Part shown: positions 60,208 through 64,000 of the stretch, one piece after another
Numbering within the stretch: the first letter of the stretch is position 1
Layout of the letters: every line of letters starts with the position of its first letter
Source of the DNA: Nemania diffusa
Taxonomy: Eukaryota; Ascomycota; Sordariomycetes; Xylariales; Xylariaceae
Direction: 5' to 3'
NCBI GenBank assembly: GCA_038501195.1
Contig: JBBPUQ010000004.1
Location: forward strand, 1,798,001 to 1,862,000
Length of the DNA stretch: 64,000 nt
Notes under the pieces: model-generated
Seen by the model: the letters and a program-made list of their open reading frames with translations, nothing else
Databases searched by the model: none
Told to the model about the DNA's origin: nothing
Position numbers and translations under genes: made by a program

Positions 60208-61439
60208 ATGTCGCATTGTCACGACGAACATGCCGGACATGGTGGCCACGACCACGGCCATCACGACCACGACCACGATCACTCAGATGACATCACACCG
60301 GCGCTGCAGTATAGCTTGTACCAGCACGTCAGATTTGACGATATTGTCACATTGAACGAGGCCCGCACCGACTCGGGGAAGGCCATCGTCAAGAAGACTT
60401 GGGTGGACCGTATGCAGCCTGACCCGGAGCTCGTAAGCAATACGGACGAGCAGATTCTCATGAACGTCCCGTAAGTGCATCCTAGTGGAATTCCTTGATG
60501 CCTTTGTGCTACTATTTCTACTATTTTTCTCTATCATAAACTGCGTCTCCATGCATAGCCCTATATCATCCAGCGTCGGGGATGGCTGGCTCTGGTTACC
60601 CGTTTGTTCGGGGTATCGCATCGTAAAAGAACCAACTTTGTTTATTTTCTTCCTTAGCCTATTAAACCTGCCTGTGAACTCGAACTATTGCCATTCATAT
60701 ACGCTTATGAACTACGAATCCCTATTATTCAAGTCACTTGCGTCCCAGAGCAGTTAAAAGGTCAACATCATACCCCCGTCATAAAAGCTAAACTCGGCCG
60801 AATCGACAGGTGCATCTAAGCACCAAGCAAATAGCTAGCTAACGTAGATTTTGCCAAAAATAGGTTTACGGGCCAGATAAAGTTGCATGCGATTTTAATT
60901 CGCACTTCATTATCTATCAGTGCTCCCCGGACTCTGCGTGTGTTCAGTAAGTTATTCCTAGCGCTATCTTTCTTGATGAAGGAGATTCTATGCTTTCAAT
61001 CTCCGCATCGCAACACTCTGCTTAACATAGCAATCCCTAACTCGAAATACCCATAGTCAACCGAGACGATCTAGACTTCAGCAATGTGGACGACAGAGCG
61101 CCAACGCAGGAGTTCGAGCTGAGCCAGACGTCCGAGGTGCAGGAGATCCCCGTGAAGCGCGCGCTCTTCGGCAAGGTCCAACGCCTGACGCTATACTTCG
61201 TGGATAACTTCGGCACCCGCCTCCGCGAATCAGACAGCGAGAGCGAGGAGGATGACGAGGGTGAGGAGGAGGAGGCTGAGGTCTCGAGAATGAGTTATCT
61301 CGGCTTCAAGGGCGAGTGGATGCAGCTCGGTCGCGCGCCTGCGCAGATTCTCTACGAGGCCGTGGCGAATCCGAACGACCACGCCGTCAAAGGTACAAGT
61401 GTCAATACCCTTGGCAGCAGTCTCTTTGATAAGTCGTAA
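60208..61439 (+). CDS. PITH-domain protein with His-rich N-terminus
   Basis: Exons 60208..60470, 60864..60946 and 61057..61439, giving 242 aa. Residues 4-26 are a His/Asp/Gly run (HCHDEHAGHGGHDHGHHDHD), a likely metal-binding segment. The PITH fold follows: SLYQHVRFDDIVTLNEA, TDEQILMNVPFTGQIKLHAILI, SAPRTLRVFINRDDLDFSNV, QEFELSQTSEVQEIPVKRALFGKVQRLTLYF, and the C-terminal MSYLGFKGEWMQLGR. PITH domains occur in thioredoxin-like protein TXNL1, where they bind the 26S proteasome, and in stand-alone proteins. The middle exon is needed to join NVP to FTGQ. The 393-nt first intron is long for this genome. Proteasome link is by analogy only. Confidence 0.88.
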
Positions 61440-61692
61440 TTTGACAAATTAGTCCATAAACTCTGGGTTGGCTGCTTTTCGTTGGACTCTATACTCCTGA
61501 GCTATGATGACACGGCAAACAATCATGTATTAGGAGCACCTAGCCGTGGGTGGAAATAGCTATAGCTAGCGCCATGTAGAATTATCACAGCAACGACCCG
61601 AAAGAAAGGGCCTCTTCCTACATGCCGCGCCTGAGTTTATCTTGAAGACGTGGTTTTTACTAATATTTGTTGTGATTTATTGAGACGTGGAG

Positions 61693-62756
61693 TTACATGA
61701 AGTCGTCCTCCCAGTTCTCTGCCCGATTCTGGTTACTTGAGCCCTCCATATTCTCCTCGGAGAACAAATCATCATACGCGTGATCCTTCTGCCACTTCTT
61801 TTCAGACCTCTCCTTTGCTACTTTGGCCTCTTCCTTCTTCTATAGTGATGTCGACTGCATTAGCAACCAGTCTTCATCACACTACCATGGCTCGTATAAA
61901 GTATAGGGGCGAGATATGGCAAGTAAATCATCACTACACCAAAACTACATGATAGGAGGCAAGAAAAGGGGAAAAAAGGGAGGAGAGAAGGAAAAAACGA
62001 ACCCGTTCTAGTCTTGCAGCCTGCTCCTTCTTCCTTAGCTGACGTAAATTTTCCTCTTTCTCCTGGAAGAGATCGGGGTTTGTCTTCTCGACCTTAGTCT
62101 TGTTGAGGCGGTTGACGATGGGGTTCTCGCGCTGGGCAATGAGAATGCGCTTGACCTTGCGCGGGTCCTTGAAGCTGACTTGGCCGACGGCCATGCTGCC
62201 GTCCTTCTTGAGGTTCGACCAAGGCGTGTAGATGATGGTGATGTTGTCCTTCTTGTTGCCCTCAATCGAGTTCGCCTTAGTGAGCTGCCCCAAGTCCGTC
62301 AAGAGGTCTGCGGGGATTGTGTCCCAGGAGTCGCCCTTTGCCATACGCAGGTAGATGTGTGCGCTTGACAGCTTATCAACGTGGAACTGTTACCTCAAAG
62401 TGTGAGAATTTTGAGGCGAGGAATAGTAGATAGATTTATATATTGATAGATATGAGCATAGTGAGATGTGTCATACCCTGACAAGTGAGTGAGTTAGCTA
62501 CGACAGTCAACATAGACTAAAATAATAGTAATAAAATCACAACGGCAACGACGACGAGAACATGGAATGACACAACACTACACTCACCATACATCCTCAT
62601 CCCATCCATGCTTTATCAGTTCTTCATCTATCCCACATCGTCAATACGGCGAGACAACGATTAAACAAGGCCGGGATACCCACTCTCAAATTTATCCTTG
62701 CCCACATAGATGGCGGCCGAAGGGCTAACCACGTTGGATGTGAAGTAGTAGACCAT
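61693..62756 (-). CDS. CCDC25/NFACT-R domain protein
   Basis: Exons, in transcript order: 62684..62756, 62588..62627, 62477 (one nucleotide), 62003..62386 and 61693..61839, giving 214 aa. The start [52 protein letters not shown] and then TKANSIEGNKKDNITIIYTPWSNLKKDGSMAVGQVSF match CCDC25/NFACT-R (DUF814), except that Trp in DVWFHVD can be kept only with a one-base exon between two introns. A simpler model (donor GTATGG) would delete Val-Trp. The C-terminal half is a Lys/Glu coiled coil ending WEDDFM, as in CCDC25. Human CCDC25 is a membrane DNA sensor and NFACT-R relatives act in ribosome quality control; the fungal role is unknown. Last donor CGG|GTTCGT is weak. Divergent from the uL3m gene. 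Confidence 0.85.
62477..62477 (-). other. Candidate one-nucleotide micro-exon
   Basis: On the minus strand the context reads TTGTCAG|G|GTATGA: a good acceptor, one base, then a good donor. A CTAAC branch site lies 12-16 nt upstream of the acceptor. The base completes TG|G to the Trp codon. Confidence 0.55.
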
Positions 62757-63231
62757 TGTGGGCAATTTCTCTAGAATTTAAAAATGAACCGATACAAATA
62801 TCCCCCGCTCCGAAAAAATTGTACAAATGAAATAAACGTCTGCGCGCGCTGTCCTGTGAAATTGCTGAACTGAATTGGGGATGTTAGCTGAGATCAGATT
62901 AGAAAAGACCAAAATGGGATTGGTGGTGCTGACCCTGGGGGGTCTTACTCTTTAGATAGGTACTGCACGCATACTTACATACCCTATAAGTTTTAGGGAT
63001 CTATCTAGGGTATGTAGCTATGTGGTCCCGCCGCGAGGAGACCTTGTCATTGACCATCTGGACCCACCAATTTTTTCTAAACCTCCTACAGAGCTCCCGA
63101 CATCAGAACCCCAAAGGACCTAAACTCCAGGCAGGAGACAGACACTTCCGACGGCGCATATCCCGACGCTACTCACAGGGCCATTTCGCCTACCTCGAGC
63201 CTAGGTTGAGCCAATTGCGCTCCCAGCGACA
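62757..63231. other. Divergent promoter region CCDC25 homologue / uL3m
   Basis: 475 nt shared by the two divergent genes. No further gene or repeat; a CCAAT string lies only about 20 nt before the uL3m start. Confidence 0.5.
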
Positions 63232-64000
63232 ATGGCATCCCGACTGCCAACCCGCTGGGCAGCAGCCCTAACACCCGCCTCGTCTCCGCTCACATCCCGA
63301 ATCCTCATCACACCGAACCGCACATTGCTGCCGCGGATAGCCAAGCGTGGCGTTAAATACGGCTGGTCCACGGCACCAGCACGCAACAAACCAAACCGAT
63401 TCAACCAGGTATCTGCGGGTCTCCCCATTCCCACCGCCGGCCCCGCGGCCGCGCTCAGGCGCACGGCACAGTCGACGCCGGTGCGGACGGGGCTCGTGGC
63501 AGTGAAGAAGGGCGTGTCGGCCATGTACGACACAAAGAAGGGAACGCGGACGCCCTGCACCATCCTGCAGGTCGACCAATGCCAGGTCGTGGCCGCCAAG
63601 ACGCGCGCCAAGAACGGGTACTGGGCCGTACAGGTGGGATGTGGTTATAAGACGCCCGACAACACGACGGCGCCGATGCTCGGCTACTACGAGGCCAAGG
63701 GCATCGCGCCGAAGCGGCACCTCACCGAGTTCAAGGTCCGCGGCGAGGAGGGCCTGCTCCCCGTCGGCGTCCAGCTGACCCCGGACTGGTTCAAGGTCGG
63801 CCAGTTCGTCGACGCCCGCAGCAACAGCCGTGGTATGGGTTTCGCCGGTGGCATGAAGCGGCACGGCTTCGCGGGTCAGGAGGCCAGTCACGGTAACTCC
63901 AAGAACCACAGGACCATCGGTACCACGGGCCCCAGTCAGGGCGGCGGTTCGCGTGTGCACCCGGGCAAGAAGATGCCGGGGCGCATGGGCAACGAGCGGG
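63232..64000 (+). CDS. MRPL9: Mitochondrial ribosomal protein uL3m, 5' part
   Basis: Open from the ATG at 63232 to the window edge (256 codons visible), continuing beyond. An Arg/Ser/Pro/Thr-rich presequence (MASRLPTRWAAALTPASSPL) is followed by a region before the L3 fold. Ribosomal L3 signatures are clear: CTILQVDQCQVVAAKTRAKNGYWAVQVG, LTPDWFKVGQFVDARSNSRG, then GFAGGMKRHGFAGQEASHG with the adjacent NHRTIGTTGPSQGGG. uL3m is an early-binding large-subunit protein of the mitochondrial ribosome near the peptidyl-transferase centre. No intron is visible in the window part. It is divergent from the CCDC25 homologue. Because the frame has no stop in the window, it would be missed by stop-to-stop scans. 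Identification firm. Confidence 0.93.
   Translation, partial: MASRLPTRWAAALTPASSPLTSRILITPNRTLLPRIAKRGVKYGWSTAPARNKPNRFNQVSAGLPIPTAGPAAALRRTAQSTPVRTGLVAVKKGVSAMYDTKKGTRTPCTILQVDQCQVVAAKTRAKNGYWAVQVGCGYKTPDNTTAPMLGYYEAKGIAPKRHLTEFKVRGEEGLLPVGVQLTPDWFKVGQFVDARSNSRGMGFAGGMKRHGFAGQEASHGNSKNHRTIGTTGPSQGGGSRVHPGKKMPGRMGNER

Overview
The window is nuclear DNA of a filamentous ascomycete (Pezizomycotina), most likely a Sordariomycete. The evidence is many short introns (about 50-230 nt) with GTRNGT donors and CTAAC/TACTAAC branch sites, AT-leaning intergenic DNA with dispersed TAGGTA/TACCTA motifs, and fungus-restricted families (DUF2293, DUF1763, RRN6, a PDDEXK_12-type nuclease, a fungal SRR1-like protein). 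The class-level placement is inference. No rRNA, tRNA, intact transposon, CRISPR array or secondary-metabolite backbone gene was seen.

I resolve 27 protein-coding loci, nearly all multi-exon; exon joins are given in each entry. From left to right: the 3' end of a GH63-type glucosidase; ATP5 (F1Fo ATP synthase OSCP); a DUF2293 protein; VPS20 (ESCRT-III); RIX7 (60S ribosome AAA-ATPase); a kinase-like protein lacking the catalytic Asp; cytochrome c; a fungal mitochondrial-type membrane protein; RRP42 (exosome); an SDR oxidoreductase; ATE1 (arginyl transferase); a 5 kb gene-free stretch; a diphosphoinositol polyphosphate phosphohydrolase (Nudix, APS1 type); a single-pass surface protein; LSM1; a secreted six-hairpin glycosidase; an SRR1-like protein; MOB1; a mitochondrial carrier; a DUF1763 LYR-like protein; a CHY/RING E3 ligase; MZT1; SPC25; a decayed PDDEXK_12-type gene; RRN6; a PITH-domain protein with a His-rich N-terminus; a CCDC25/NFACT-R homologue; and the 5' part of mitochondrial ribosomal protein uL3m.

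Genes mostly alternate in strand, giving convergent 3' ends and divergent shared promoters. Most are housekeeping: mitochondrial function (ATP5, cytochrome c, carrier, DUF1763, uL3m), RNA metabolism and ribosome production (RIX7, RRP42, LSM1, RRN6), and mitosis/cell cycle (MOB1, MZT1, SPC25). The genes do not form a pathway cluster.

The most unusual signals are: (1) an apparent one-nucleotide micro-exon needed to keep an invariant Trp in the CCDC25 homologue; (2) a PDDEXK_12-type gene broken by two stops and a frameshift yet keeping its catalytic residues; (3) a pseudokinase-like protein; (4) a palindrome, TACCTAGGTA, dispersed in intergenic DNA; and (5) very small exons (15 and 35 nt) in the secreted glycosidase. 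All gene models were read by eye from reading frames, splice signals and remembered family motifs; no alignment or expression data were available.
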